DNA of 6,221 bases from Vulcanimicrobiota bacterium. Lineage in GTDB: Bacteria; Vulcanimicrobiota; Vulcanimicrobiia; Vulcanimicrobiales; Vulcanimicrobiaceae. The number at the start of each line of letters is the position of its first letter. The first letter of the stretch is position 1. A program made the translations under genes and the position numbers. Below, in pieces: positions 1 to 5,666 of the stretch. The notes beneath the pieces were generated by a model. It did not search any database and was not told where the DNA came from. It saw only the letters and a program-made list of their open reading frames with translations. Location: NCBI GenBank assembly GCA_019245995.1, contig JAFAQW010000252.1, forward strand, positions 1 to 6,221, given 5' to 3'.

Positions 1-406
1 GCACCGGAACACGTTCATCGATTCACCGCGCCTCCTTGACGAGCAGCTGAAGTTGCGCGGCACGCATGCGCTTTATTTTGCCGGACAAATTACCGGCGCG
101 GAGGGCTACGTCGAGGCGGCAGCGTGCGGCGCGATGACCGGAATTCATGCGGCGCGCGCGACTTTGGGGCAGCCTACCGTCATCTTTCCACGCGAAAGCG
201 CCTTCGGAGCGATTGTCGCGCACTTGCGGAATTGCGAGACGCACGACTTTCAACCAAGCAACGTGACGTGGGGGAATTTCCCGGCGACCTCTCCGTTCGA
301 GCGACCGGCGCAGGGCAAGCGCGAGCGGCGCCGGCGCATGGCCGAGCGAGCGCTGGCGGCCATCGAAGCCTTCGCCGCTGAAACCCTGTTCGCGGCGTTG
401 CGGTAA
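1..406 (+). CDS. trmFO: TrmFO, folate/FAD-dependent tRNA m5U54 methyltransferase (C-terminal part, 5' truncated by window edge)
   Basis: TrmFO methylates U54 in the T-loop of tRNA to ribothymidine in the cytoplasm, using 5,10-methylenetetrahydrofolate as carbon donor and reduced FAD. About 134 residues are visible, read in frame from base 2 to a TAA at 404-406. They begin with the family block HRNTFIDSP, followed by LRG and the strongly conserved FAGQITGAEGYVEAAACG, which belongs to the FAD-binding core shared with GidA-type enzymes. A later FQPSNVTWGNFP block corresponds to the usual FQPMN-nFGLfP of the family, with S for M and W for F. The tail is Arg/Ala-rich and helical, as is normal. The N-terminal dinucleotide-binding fold and the catalytic cysteines lie upstream of the window and cannot be checked. 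The ATG at 53 is internal, not the start. hslV begins 10 bases after the stop, which suggests cotranscription. The family is clear; GidA/MnmG is excluded by the short C-terminus and these motifs. Confidence 0.95.
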   Translation, partial: HRNTFIDSPRLLDEQLKLRGTHALYFAGQITGAEGYVEAAACGAMTGIHAARATLGQPTVIFPRESAFGAIVAHLRNCETHDFQPSNVTWGNFPATSPFERPAQGKRERRRRMAERALAAIEAFAAETLFAALR

Positions 407-416
407 TCACACATCC

Positions 417-947
417 ATGAAGGTTCGATCCACGACGATACTCGCGGTGCGGCGCGACGGCAAGCTCGCAATCGCCGGCGACGGCCAGGTGACGCTCGAT
501 AAGACGATCATGAAACACGGTGCGCGTAAGGTTCGAAAGACGTCGGGCGGTAAGGTGCTGGCAGGTTTCGCCGGTTCCGCGGCCGACGGGATCACGCTGC
601 TCGAGAAGTTCGAGGCCAAATTCGGGGAGTTCAAAGATTTGCGGCGCGCGGCCGTCGAGCTTGCGAAAGATTGGCGCCAAGACCGCGTGCTGCGCCGCCT
701 GGAAGCGCTGATGATCGTGGGGAACCAAGAACATCTCTTCGTATTGTCGGGGACCGGCGACGTGATCGAGCCGGACGAAGGCGTCGCGGCGATCGGGAGC
801 GGCGGCGCGTACGCACAGGCGGCGGCCGCGGCGCTTCTTCGCAATACCGAGCTCGATGCCGCGCAAATCGCGCGCAAAGCGTTGGAGATCGCCGGCGAGA
901 TCTGCATCTACACCAACGACGACGTCACCGTGGAGACGCTGCCGTGA
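417..947 (+). CDS. hslV: HslV (ClpQ), proteolytic subunit of the HslUV ATP-dependent protease
   Basis: HslV forms the double-hexamer, proteasome-like peptidase chamber of HslUV and degrades proteins unfolded and fed in by HslU in the cytoplasm. The 176-residue product is of normal family length. The TTILAVRRDG block places the expected N-terminal nucleophile at Thr6, so five residues (MKVRS) would precede the mature Thr1. In mature numbering Asp17 (precursor D22, in AGDGQVT) and Lys33 (precursor K38, in ARKVRK) are at the expected positions. KVLAGFAG (46-53), AVELAKDWRQDR (79-90) and the AIGSGG loop (125-130) are also conserved. The ATG at 417 is the only plausible start: no ATG, GTG or TTG lies between it and the Thr codons, and trmFO ends just upstream. 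No good Shine-Dalgarno precedes it, so translation may be coupled to trmFO. The stop overlaps the hslU start by one base, as expected for subunits made together. Confidence 0.98.
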   Translation: MKVRSTTILAVRRDGKLAIAGDGQVTLDKTIMKHGARKVRKTSGGKVLAGFAGSAADGITLLEKFEAKFGEFKDLRRAAVELAKDWRQDRVLRRLEALMIVGNQEHLFVLSGTGDVIEPDEGVAAIGSGGAYAQAAAAALLRNTELDAAQIARKALEIAGEICIYTNDDVTVETLP

Positions 948-2374
948 TGGCGTCGCTCCAAAACGCGCAGGCATTGTCGCTGACTCCCCGCGAGATCGTG
1001 GGGGAACTCGACAAGTATATCGTCGGTCAGACGAAGGCCAAGCGTGCCGTAGCAATCGCCTTGCGTAATCGCTACCGGCGCGCCCAAGCGCGCGAGGACC
1101 TGCGCGACGAGATCACGCCGAAGAACATCTTGATGATCGGGCCGACCGGCGTCGGTAAGACGGAGATAGCGAGGCGTCTGGCCGCCCTGGTCGGCGCGCC
1201 CTTCGTCAAGGTGGAAGCGACAAAGTATACGGAAGTCGGTTACGTCGGACGCGACGTGGAGTCCATGGTTCGGGATCTCGTGGAAGCGGCGATTCGAACC
1301 GTTACGCAGGAGCGCCGCGACGAGGTTCGCGAGCTCGCCGCGCGACATGCCGTCGAACGAATTATCGACGTGCTCCATCCGGAAACGCGGGCGCCTTCGG
1401 CGCCGCCCACCAATCCGCTGGGGGTCGCGCTCGGGTCCATCTTCGGCGGTTCTGCGCCCGGCACGCCGGCCGCCCCGCCCTCCGGCGCCGCGTCGGCGGA
1501 CGCGCATCGCATCCGCGAACAGACGCGTTCCGAAATCGAGCGTGGCTTCTACGACGTCCGTTTGATCGAAATCGAGGTAGAGGAAACCCCGAGCATTCCG
1601 ATCGGCGTCATTGGCGGTGGAATGGATCAAGGCGGCGACCTCGGCGAGATGCTCGGTGGAATACTGCCGAAGCGGCGTTCCAAACGGCGCGTCACCGTGG
1701 CCGATGCTCGCAAGATCTTCGAGCAAGAAGAAGCGGCGAAGTTGATCGACATGGAGGCCGTCAAGCGGGAGGCGTTGCGCCGCGCCGGCGAGGACGGCAT
1801 CATCTTCATCGATGAGATCGACAAGGTCGCGGGCGGGTCGCAACGAGGCGGCCCGGACGTTTCCCGTGAAGGCGTTCAGCGCGACATCCTGCCGATCGTC
1901 GAGGGCTCAACGGTAAACACGAAATACGGCCCCATCAAGACGGATCACGTGCTCTTCATCGCGGCGGGCGCATTCCACATCAGCAAGCCGTCGGACCTCA
2001 TCCCCGAGTTGCAGGGGCGTCTTCCGATACGCGTGGAGCTCGACTCGCTGACGGCCGAGGATTTCAAAACCATTCTGACTCAGCCAAAGAATGCACTCGT
2101 GGAGCAATACAAGGCATTGCTTGCTACAGAGGGCGTCACGCTCGAGTTCGGCGACGACGCAATCGACCAGTTGGCAACCTTCGCCATGCAGGTCAACGAA
2201 CAGACCGAAAACATCGGGGCGCGCCGCCTGCACACCGTGTTGGAGCGAGTGTTGGAAGAGATCAGCTTCGATGCACCCGAACGGACCGGCACGGTGCTGG
2301 TGGACGGCGCCTACGTCCGCGAAAGGCTCGCAGACGTTGTTAAGAACAGCGACCTGTCGGGGTATATTCTCTAA
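947..2374 (+). CDS. hslU: HslU (ClpY), AAA+ unfoldase subunit of the HslUV protease
   Basis: HslU is the hexameric AAA+ ATPase that recognises, unfolds and translocates substrates into HslV. From the ATG that overlaps the hslV stop (TGATG), the product is 475 residues, against about 443 in E. coli. Walker A GPTGVGKT is at 65-72, the pore loop GYVGRD at 98-103, Walker B IIFIDEID at 285-292, sensor 1 LFIAAGAF at 336-343, the arginine-finger region ELQGRLP near R358, and sensor 2 ENIGARR at 421-427. The C-terminus SDLSGYIL resembles the tail that inserts into HslV and activates it. The extra length is largely explained by an Ala/Pro/Gly-rich stretch (about 148-186) inside the I domain (about 110-245). 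An upstream in-frame ATG at 671 lies inside hslV and is not used, because the protein is HslU-like only from MASLQNAQAL. A GGAG at 932-935 lies 11 bases before the start. Confidence 0.98.
   Translation: MASLQNAQALSLTPREIVGELDKYIVGQTKAKRAVAIALRNRYRRAQAREDLRDEITPKNILMIGPTGVGKTEIARRLAALVGAPFVKVEATKYTEVGYVGRDVESMVRDLVEAAIRTVTQERRDEVRELAARHAVERIIDVLHPETRAPSAPPTNPLGVALGSIFGGSAPGTPAAPPSGAASADAHRIREQTRSEIERGFYDVRLIEIEVEETPSIPIGVIGGGMDQGGDLGEMLGGILPKRRSKRRVTVADARKIFEQEEAAKLIDMEAVKREALRRAGEDGIIFIDEIDKVAGGSQRGGPDVSREGVQRDILPIVEGSTVNTKYGPIKTDHVLFIAAGAFHISKPSDLIPELQGRLPIRVELDSLTAEDFKTILTQPKNALVEQYKALLATEGVTLEFGDDAIDQLATFAMQVNEQTENIGARRLHTVLERVLEEISFDAPERTGTVLVDGAYVRERLADVVKNSDLSGYIL
2340..2368 (+). promoter_or_regulatory. 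Possible sigma70-type promoter at the 3' end of hslU
   Basis: TTAAGA (2340-2345, 4 of 6 to TTGACA) and TATATT (2363-2368, 5 of 6 to TATAAT) are separated by 17 bases, and transcription would start near 2375. It would drive the lipoprotein gene independently of trmFO-hslVU. The caution is that TATATT also encodes the conserved Tyr-Ile of the HslU C-terminus. The use of AT-rich codons there, in a GC-rich gene, is the only extra hint. This is a weak candidate. Confidence 0.3.
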
Positions 2375-2387
2375 GCCAAATCACATA

Positions 2388-2404
2388 ACGGCCCGGAGGG
2401 CCGT
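2388..2404 (+). terminator. Perfect inverted repeat after hslU: possible terminator or 5'-UTR hairpin
   Basis: ACGGCCC (2388-2394) and GGGCCGT (2398-2404) are exact reverse complements around a 3-base GGA loop, giving a GC-rich 7-bp stem 13 bases after the hslU stop. No T-run follows, so it is not a canonical Rho-independent terminator. It could end or attenuate the hslVU transcript, protect its 3' end, or form the 5' hairpin of a lipoprotein mRNA if the candidate promoter just upstream is real. Confidence 0.4.
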
Positions 2405-2414
2405 GACGAGGATA

Positions 2415-2420
2415 GAGAGG
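2415..2420 (+). promoter_or_regulatory. Ribosome binding site for the lipoprotein gene
   Basis: GAGAGG lies 11 bases before the ATG at 2432, slightly long spacing but the best purine-rich site in the gap. It supports the start that gives a full signal peptide. A four-codon reading frame (ATG at 2421, stop overlapping 2432 as ATGA) sits between this site and the start. It is probably fortuitous. Confidence 0.5.
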
Positions 2421-2431
2421 ATGCTCTACGC

Positions 2432-2914
2432 ATGAGACAATCGATCGGCGCACTCGGGGCCCTCTGCACCGCGGCGCTGTTACTGACGGCGTGCAATGGC
2501 GCCAATTCAACCACGCCGCCGGGAACCGGCATGACCTGCGGCGGACCTCCGAGCGTAAATCAGCTCGAAGTAATCTACCCGATTCCCGGCACGAAGAAGG
2601 CGCCAGACAACCTCACTACGATCTACGTTGCGACGAAGGGAACGTTGCCGCCGAACAACTCTTTCGATTTCCTGCTTACGCAGTCGAACGGAACGTCTAC
2701 CTTCACGGGGCCGTTCGTGACGGTCAACGCCTCCCAGATCCCGACTCCGCATAAGAATCCGTCGTACGCTAATCCAACCTACTACGCGACGTCGGTCTCG
2801 GGGCCGTCGGGTGGTTACATCATCGGACCCGCGCAGGCGGTGAACCTCTACTGGAATGACGGCGGCACGGGATGTACGCCACACTTCCTCGTCAGCAGCT
2901 TTAGCACGCAGTAG
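2432..2914 (+). CDS. Small predicted lipoprotein of unknown function
   Basis: I do not recognise the family. The 160-residue product starts with a typical lipoprotein signal peptide: one Arg near the N-terminus, a hydrophobic stretch (about 5-19) and a lipobox LTAC ending at Cys21. It should therefore be exported by Sec, lipidated at Cys21 and anchored to a membrane. A Ser/Thr/Pro-rich linker (22-42) follows. The mature domain opens with LEVIYPIPGTKKAPDN, which resembles the first strand of bacterial Ig-like modules, and is then rich in Asn, Thr, Ser, Tyr and Gly, suggesting a beta-sandwich. Cys36 and Cys148 are the only other cysteines of the mature part and could form a disulfide. GC content in three 60-base lines I counted was 52-60%, against 67% in a line of fmt, and Asn and Thr use is high. 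This may reflect exported-protein composition rather than transfer. It is unlike its housekeeping neighbours and is flanked by two hairpins, so it may be an independent unit. Confidence 0.8.
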   Translation: MRQSIGALGALCTAALLLTACNGANSTTPPGTGMTCGGPPSVNQLEVIYPIPGTKKAPDNLTTIYVATKGTLPPNNSFDFLLTQSNGTSTFTGPFVTVNASQIPTPHKNPSYANPTYYATSVSGPSGGYIIGPAQAVNLYWNDGGTGCTPHFLVSSFSTQ

Positions 2915-2938
2915 CAACCAGGGGCAGCAGGGACAGTA

Positions 2939-2970
2939 GCGGGCGGCGTTCGCGACGAATAGCCGCCCGC
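2939..2970 (+). terminator. Strong hairpin between the lipoprotein gene and def
   Basis: GCGGGCGGC (2939-2947) pairs perfectly with GCCGCCCGC (2962-2970). Inside the loop, TTCG (2949-2952) also pairs with CGAA (2956-2959) around CGA, extending the structure past a small internal bulge. No T-run follows. It begins 24 bases after the lipoprotein stop and ends 22 bases before def, so it may terminate or attenuate transcription or stabilise the upstream mRNA 3' end. If it terminates fully, a promoter for def would have to lie within or just after it, and I see none. Confidence 0.55.
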
Positions 2971-2980
2971 GATGCTTGTC

Positions 2981-2984
2981 GAGG
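2981..2984 (+). promoter_or_regulatory. Ribosome binding site of def
   Basis: GAGG lies 8 bases before the ATG at 2993, which is ideal spacing. It lies outside the 2939-2970 hairpin and should stay accessible. It supports MPYVRPIL as the true N-terminus. Confidence 0.6.
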
Positions 2985-2992
2985 TCCGCTGA

Positions 2993-3499
2993 ATGCCCTA
3001 TGTTCGGCCCATACTTCAAGAGGGTCATCCCGCGCTGCGCAAGATCGCGAAGCGCGTAGGTCCGGCCGAGATTGCAGATGCGCTGTTCCAGCAACTCATC
3101 GACGACATGTTCGCCACGATGTATGCGGCGCCGGGGGTAGGCCTCGCGGCACCCCAGGTCAGCGTCTCGAAGCGCGTTTTCGTGATCGACGTCAACGACG
3201 AACACCATCCCGCCGCCGTCGTGATCAATCCGAAGCTGGAAGAATGCGACGAAGAGATCGAACTGCGCGAGGGTTGCCTCTCGGTGCCCGGGATGGTCGG
3301 CGAGATCCTGCGATACCGAAGTGCCGTCGTTAGCGGTCTGGATCGCCTGGGCCGAAAGATACGTCTGGCGGGCGAAGGCTTATTCGCGCAATGCGTGCAG
3401 CACGAGATCGATCATCTCGACGGAAAACTCTACATCGATCGCGCCGCCAACGTGCGACCCGTCGCGGCCGAAGAAGAAGAGGAAGCAGTTACCAACTGA
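2993..3499 (+). CDS. def: Peptide deformylase
   Basis: Def removes the formyl group from the N-terminal fMet of nascent proteins at the ribosome exit, using a divalent metal (usually iron). The 168-residue product is of normal length and carries all three family motifs: GVGLAAPQ (48-55), EGCLSVPG (93-100) with metal ligand Cys95, and QHEIDH (136-141) with ligands His137 and His141 and catalytic Glu138. The start is supported by a well-spaced GAGG. The C-terminus ends in an acidic tail, AAEEEEEAVTN (158-168). Its GAA/GAG codons create a purine-rich stretch that can double as the ribosome binding site of fmt. def is followed by fmt, whose product adds the group that Def removes, a very common pairing. 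Confidence 0.97.
   Translation: MPYVRPILQEGHPALRKIAKRVGPAEIADALFQQLIDDMFATMYAAPGVGLAAPQVSVSKRVFVIDVNDEHHPAAVVINPKLEECDEEIELREGCLSVPGMVGEILRYRSAVVSGLDRLGRKIRLAGEGLFAQCVQHEIDHLDGKLYIDRAANVRPVAAEEEEEAVTN
3479..3485 (+). promoter_or_regulatory. Purine-rich site within def that bears on the fmt start
   Basis: GAGGAAG lies in the codons for the acidic tail of Def. It is 16 bases before the TTG at 3502, which is long, but only 10 bases before an in-frame CTG at 3496. No ATG or GTG lies nearby in the fmt frame. Either fmt starts at TTG with coupling to def termination at 3497-3499, or the rare CTG is used. Confidence 0.35.
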
Positions 3500-3501
3500 G
3501 T

Positions 3502-4332
3502 TTGCGAACGCTTTTTTTCGGTACGAGCGAATTTGCCGTTCCCTCGCTCCGGGTGGTTGGGAAGCACAGCGACTTGACGGCTACCGTAACGCAACCGGAT
3601 CGGCCGGCGGGGCGCGGCCAGCGGTTGACGCCGAGCCCGGTCAAACGCGCGGCGATCGAACTGGGCGTGCCGGTGTACGAACCGGCGCGGTTGCGCGACT
3701 TTGCCAAAGACGTGACGGGCGCCGGTTTCGACTTCTTCATTCTGGCGTCGTACGGCCGCATTCTGCCGAAGGAGTTGTTAGCGGTGCCGCGGCGTGGGAC
3801 GCTCAACGTCCACCCCTCGCTGCTGCCAAAGTATCGCGGTGCCACGCCGATGCAGGCGGCGCTACGCAACGGCGATTCAGAGACCGGCGTGAGCATCGTG
3901 CTGATGGATGAAGGCCTCGATACGGGCGATATCGTGCTGATGCGCCGCGTCGCGATTGCGCCGGAGGAAACGTACGGCGAGCTCCACGACCGGCTCGCCG
4001 TGATGGGCGCCGAACTCTTGGCCGAAGCGCTGGATCTCGCTGCGTGCGGCGAGCTGCCGCGGCGCCCGCAAAGCGGAGACGCGATCCTCACGCGCCCGCT
4101 GGCAAAAGACGATTATGCGATCGATTTGACGTGGCCGGCCGACCGCATCGTCAACCTCGTACGCTCGTTGTCACCCAAGCCGGCGGCGCGGGCGAACATC
4201 GGCGGCGAGAACGTCAAGATTGTCGCAGCGCACGTCGGCGAGCGTGGCGAGCTCGTCATCGACCGAGTCATCGCGCCCAATCGCGGCGAGATGAGCGGCT
4301 CAGAGTATCTGCGTAGCCGCCGACCGGCATGA
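3502..4332 (+). CDS. fmt: Methionyl-tRNA formyltransferase, with short C-terminal domain
   Basis: Fmt transfers a formyl group from 10-formyltetrahydrofolate to Met-tRNAfMet for translation initiation. Family similarity begins at RTLFFGTSEFAVPSL, directly after a TTG codon at 3502. An ATG-initiated frame from 3391 would overlap def by over 100 bases and add an Arg-rich, unrelated stretch, so it is rejected; CTG at 3496 is the alternative. With TTG as residue 1, the tRNA-binding loop QPDRPAGRG is at 31-39 and NVHPSLLPKYRG at 102-113. The catalytic Asn102, His104 and Asp140 (in DEGLDTGD) have the same spacing as Asn108, His110 and Asp146 of E. coli. The product is about 276 residues, against about 315. 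The loss is in the C-terminal beta-barrel: after GGENVKIVAAHV (about 223-234) the chain passes almost directly to MSGSEYL near the end, without the usual PGTV and GDGAL segments. The catalytic domain is complete. The stop overlaps the rsmB start. Confidence 0.94.
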   Translation: MRTLFFGTSEFAVPSLRVVGKHSDLTATVTQPDRPAGRGQRLTPSPVKRAAIELGVPVYEPARLRDFAKDVTGAGFDFFILASYGRILPKELLAVPRRGTLNVHPSLLPKYRGATPMQAALRNGDSETGVSIVLMDEGLDTGDIVLMRRVAIAPEETYGELHDRLAVMGAELLAEALDLAACGELPRRPQSGDAILTRPLAKDDYAIDLTWPADRIVNLVRSLSPKPAARANIGGENVKIVAAHVGERGELVIDRVIAPNRGEMSGSEYLRSRRPA

Positions 4333-5666
4333 GCGCGAACCGTTTGCGCGCGCGGGACGTCGCCTTGGCCGTGGTGCGCGACGTCTTTCCCCCCGCCGGC
4401 TCGCGCGCCATCGAACGAAGTGCGCAAGGCGCGCTCGACTACCGCGCGACGGGAGCACGATTAACGGAACGCGACACGGCGTTTGCCGTGGAGTTGGCTT
4501 ACGGCACGATCAAGATGCGTCGCGCGGTCGACTGGTACTTGGCGCCATTCTTGTCGTCAACCGACGGGCCCCTGGGAGAGCGCGGAGTCATCCGCGAGAT
4601 TCTGCGCTTGGCCGTGTACGAGCTGGCGTACACGCGTCCCGACGAGCACGCGACCGTGTTCGAATTCGTGAACCTGGCAATTCGCCGGGGACATCGCGGA
4701 TTGGGAAATCTCGTCAACGCGGTCTTGCGCAACTTTCTACGCCGGCGGCCGCCGGCGCCCGTGCGCGAAGAATTCGAAAGCGAAGAGGACTTTCTCGCGA
4801 CGCGCTATTCCTTACCGACGTGGCTCGTTCGACAATGGCGCGAGGTCTTCGGCGAACGCGCAGAGGCGGTTTGCGCCGGCGTAAACGAGCCCCCCGCCGG
4901 CGCCGTGGTGGTCAATACGCTCAAAGCGCCGGCGGAAGAAGCGATCCGGCAAATGGACGCCAAGGGTCTGCGCGTGAGGCCCTCATCGATCGTTCCGGAA
5001 TCCGTTTTGACCGACGGCTCGCGAGCGAACGACGGTCGCTGGTGGCCGCAGTCCGAAAGCTCCGCGATGGTCGTGGATGTGCTGGGGCCCCAGCCCGGCG
5101 AGACGATTCTCGATTTTTGCAGCGGCAACGGAAACAAGGCGCTGCAAATTGGCGCGCGGATGCGCGGCGAGGGTTCGTTGACGTGCGTTGAGAGCGACGC
5201 GAGGAAAACGGCCACGTTGCAGCGGCGCTTGGCGCAGGGCGACGTCGGCGCTTGCATCGTTACGGGCGACGCCACGGCGGAGATCTTGCCGGCAGAACAG
5301 CGCTTCGACCGCGCGCTGGTCGACGCTCCCTGCTCGGGCGTCGGCATCGTCGGACGACATCCCGAGGCGCGCTGGAAGAAGCAGGGCGGCGACGGCGAAC
5401 GCCTGGCCGTGACGCAGCGTGCGTTATTGGAGCGGGCGGCGCGCCACGTTCATCCCGGAGGCGCTCTCGTCTACGCCGTGTGCTCGACCGATCCGCGTGA
5501 GACGACCGAGGTGATCGACGGTTTTTTGGCTCGGGAAAACTTCGAGCGCGGTTTGATACCGGCCGCGTACGTGCCGTTTCTGACCGCGCAGGGCGACGTG
5601 TTGGTGCCGCCCGGGATCGAGCGCCGCGACGGGTTCTTCATCGCCCGCTTGGAGCGCCGGCTTTGA
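4329..5666 (+). CDS. rsmB: RsmB (Sun/Fmu), 16S rRNA (cytosine-5) methyltransferase with unusual motif I
   Basis: RsmB methylates C967 (E. coli numbering) of 16S rRNA with S-adenosylmethionine during small-subunit assembly. The 445-residue protein has the usual layout: an N-terminal NusB-like helical domain (about 1-140) with GNLVNAVLRNFLRR (126-139), then a Rossmann-type methyltransferase domain (about 190-445). Both cysteines of the RNA m5C family are present: C335 in DAPCSG (motif IV) and the nucleophile C385 in YAVCST (motif VI, often ATCS). GRHPEARW (342-349) is also typical. Motif I at 262-271 reads DFCSGNGNKA instead of the usual DLCAAPGGKT, and the preceding QSESS (241-245) replaces the usual QDEAS. 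The start is an ATGA overlap with the fmt stop, with no strong ribosome site, suggesting coupled translation. The fold and both cysteines point to an active enzyme. Because sequence in motif I differs, a shift in target (another m5C RNA methyltransferase role) is possible but less likely given the gene neighbours. Confidence 0.94.
   Translation: MSANRLRARDVALAVVRDVFPPAGSRAIERSAQGALDYRATGARLTERDTAFAVELAYGTIKMRRAVDWYLAPFLSSTDGPLGERGVIREILRLAVYELAYTRPDEHATVFEFVNLAIRRGHRGLGNLVNAVLRNFLRRRPPAPVREEFESEEDFLATRYSLPTWLVRQWREVFGERAEAVCAGVNEPPAGAVVVNTLKAPAEEAIRQMDAKGLRVRPSSIVPESVLTDGSRANDGRWWPQSESSAMVVDVLGPQPGETILDFCSGNGNKALQIGARMRGEGSLTCVESDARKTATLQRRLAQGDVGACIVTGDATAEILPAEQRFDRALVDAPCSGVGIVGRHPEARWKKQGGDGERLAVTQRALLERAARHVHPGGALVYAVCSTDPRETTEVIDGFLARENFERGLIPAAYVPFLTAQGDVLVPPGIERRDGFFIARLERRL
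5651..5654 (+). promoter_or_regulatory. Ribosome binding site deciding the TTG start of the FHA gene
   Basis: GGAG lies 8 bases before the TTG at 5663, inside the last codons of rsmB. The TTG overlaps the rsmB stop as TTGA. The next in-frame ATG (5780) would cut into the conserved N-terminal helix region, so this site favours TTG as the true start. Confidence 0.6.

Noticed and set aside
671..946. Upstream ATG extension of hslU inside hslV
   Set aside because: The added residues are out-of-frame hslV sequence and do not resemble HslU; the overlap start at 947 gives the expected N-terminus.
180..1055. 291-residue open frame on the minus strand across trmFO/hslV
   Set aside because: It is antisense to two clearly conserved genes and its Arg-rich product has no recognisable motifs; long antisense frames are expected in GC-rich DNA.
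908..1843. 311-residue minus-strand open frame across hslU
   Set aside because: Shadow of the HslU coding frame; the composition is biased and it contains no domain signature.
2421..2435. Four-codon leader frame (MLYA) ending in an ATGA overlap with the lipoprotein start
   Set aside because: It is too short to support and contains no repeated regulatory codon; it has a purine-rich site immediately upstream, but that more simply serves the lipoprotein gene.
2507..3208. 233-residue minus-strand open frame across the lipoprotein gene and def
   Set aside because: It spans two + strand genes and the intergenic hairpin and has an Arg-rich, motif-free product. The lipoprotein frame has a signal peptide and lipobox, so it is the better call.
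3391..3501. Upstream ATG extension of fmt
   Set aside because: It would add an Arg-rich stretch overlapping def, with no similarity to the Fmt N-terminus, which begins at RTLFFGTSEF.
5081..5094. Perfect 14-base palindrome GCTGGGGCCCCAGC within rsmB
   Set aside because: It lies in codons for the conserved LGPQPG segment, and about one palindrome of this length is expected by chance in GC-rich DNA of this size.
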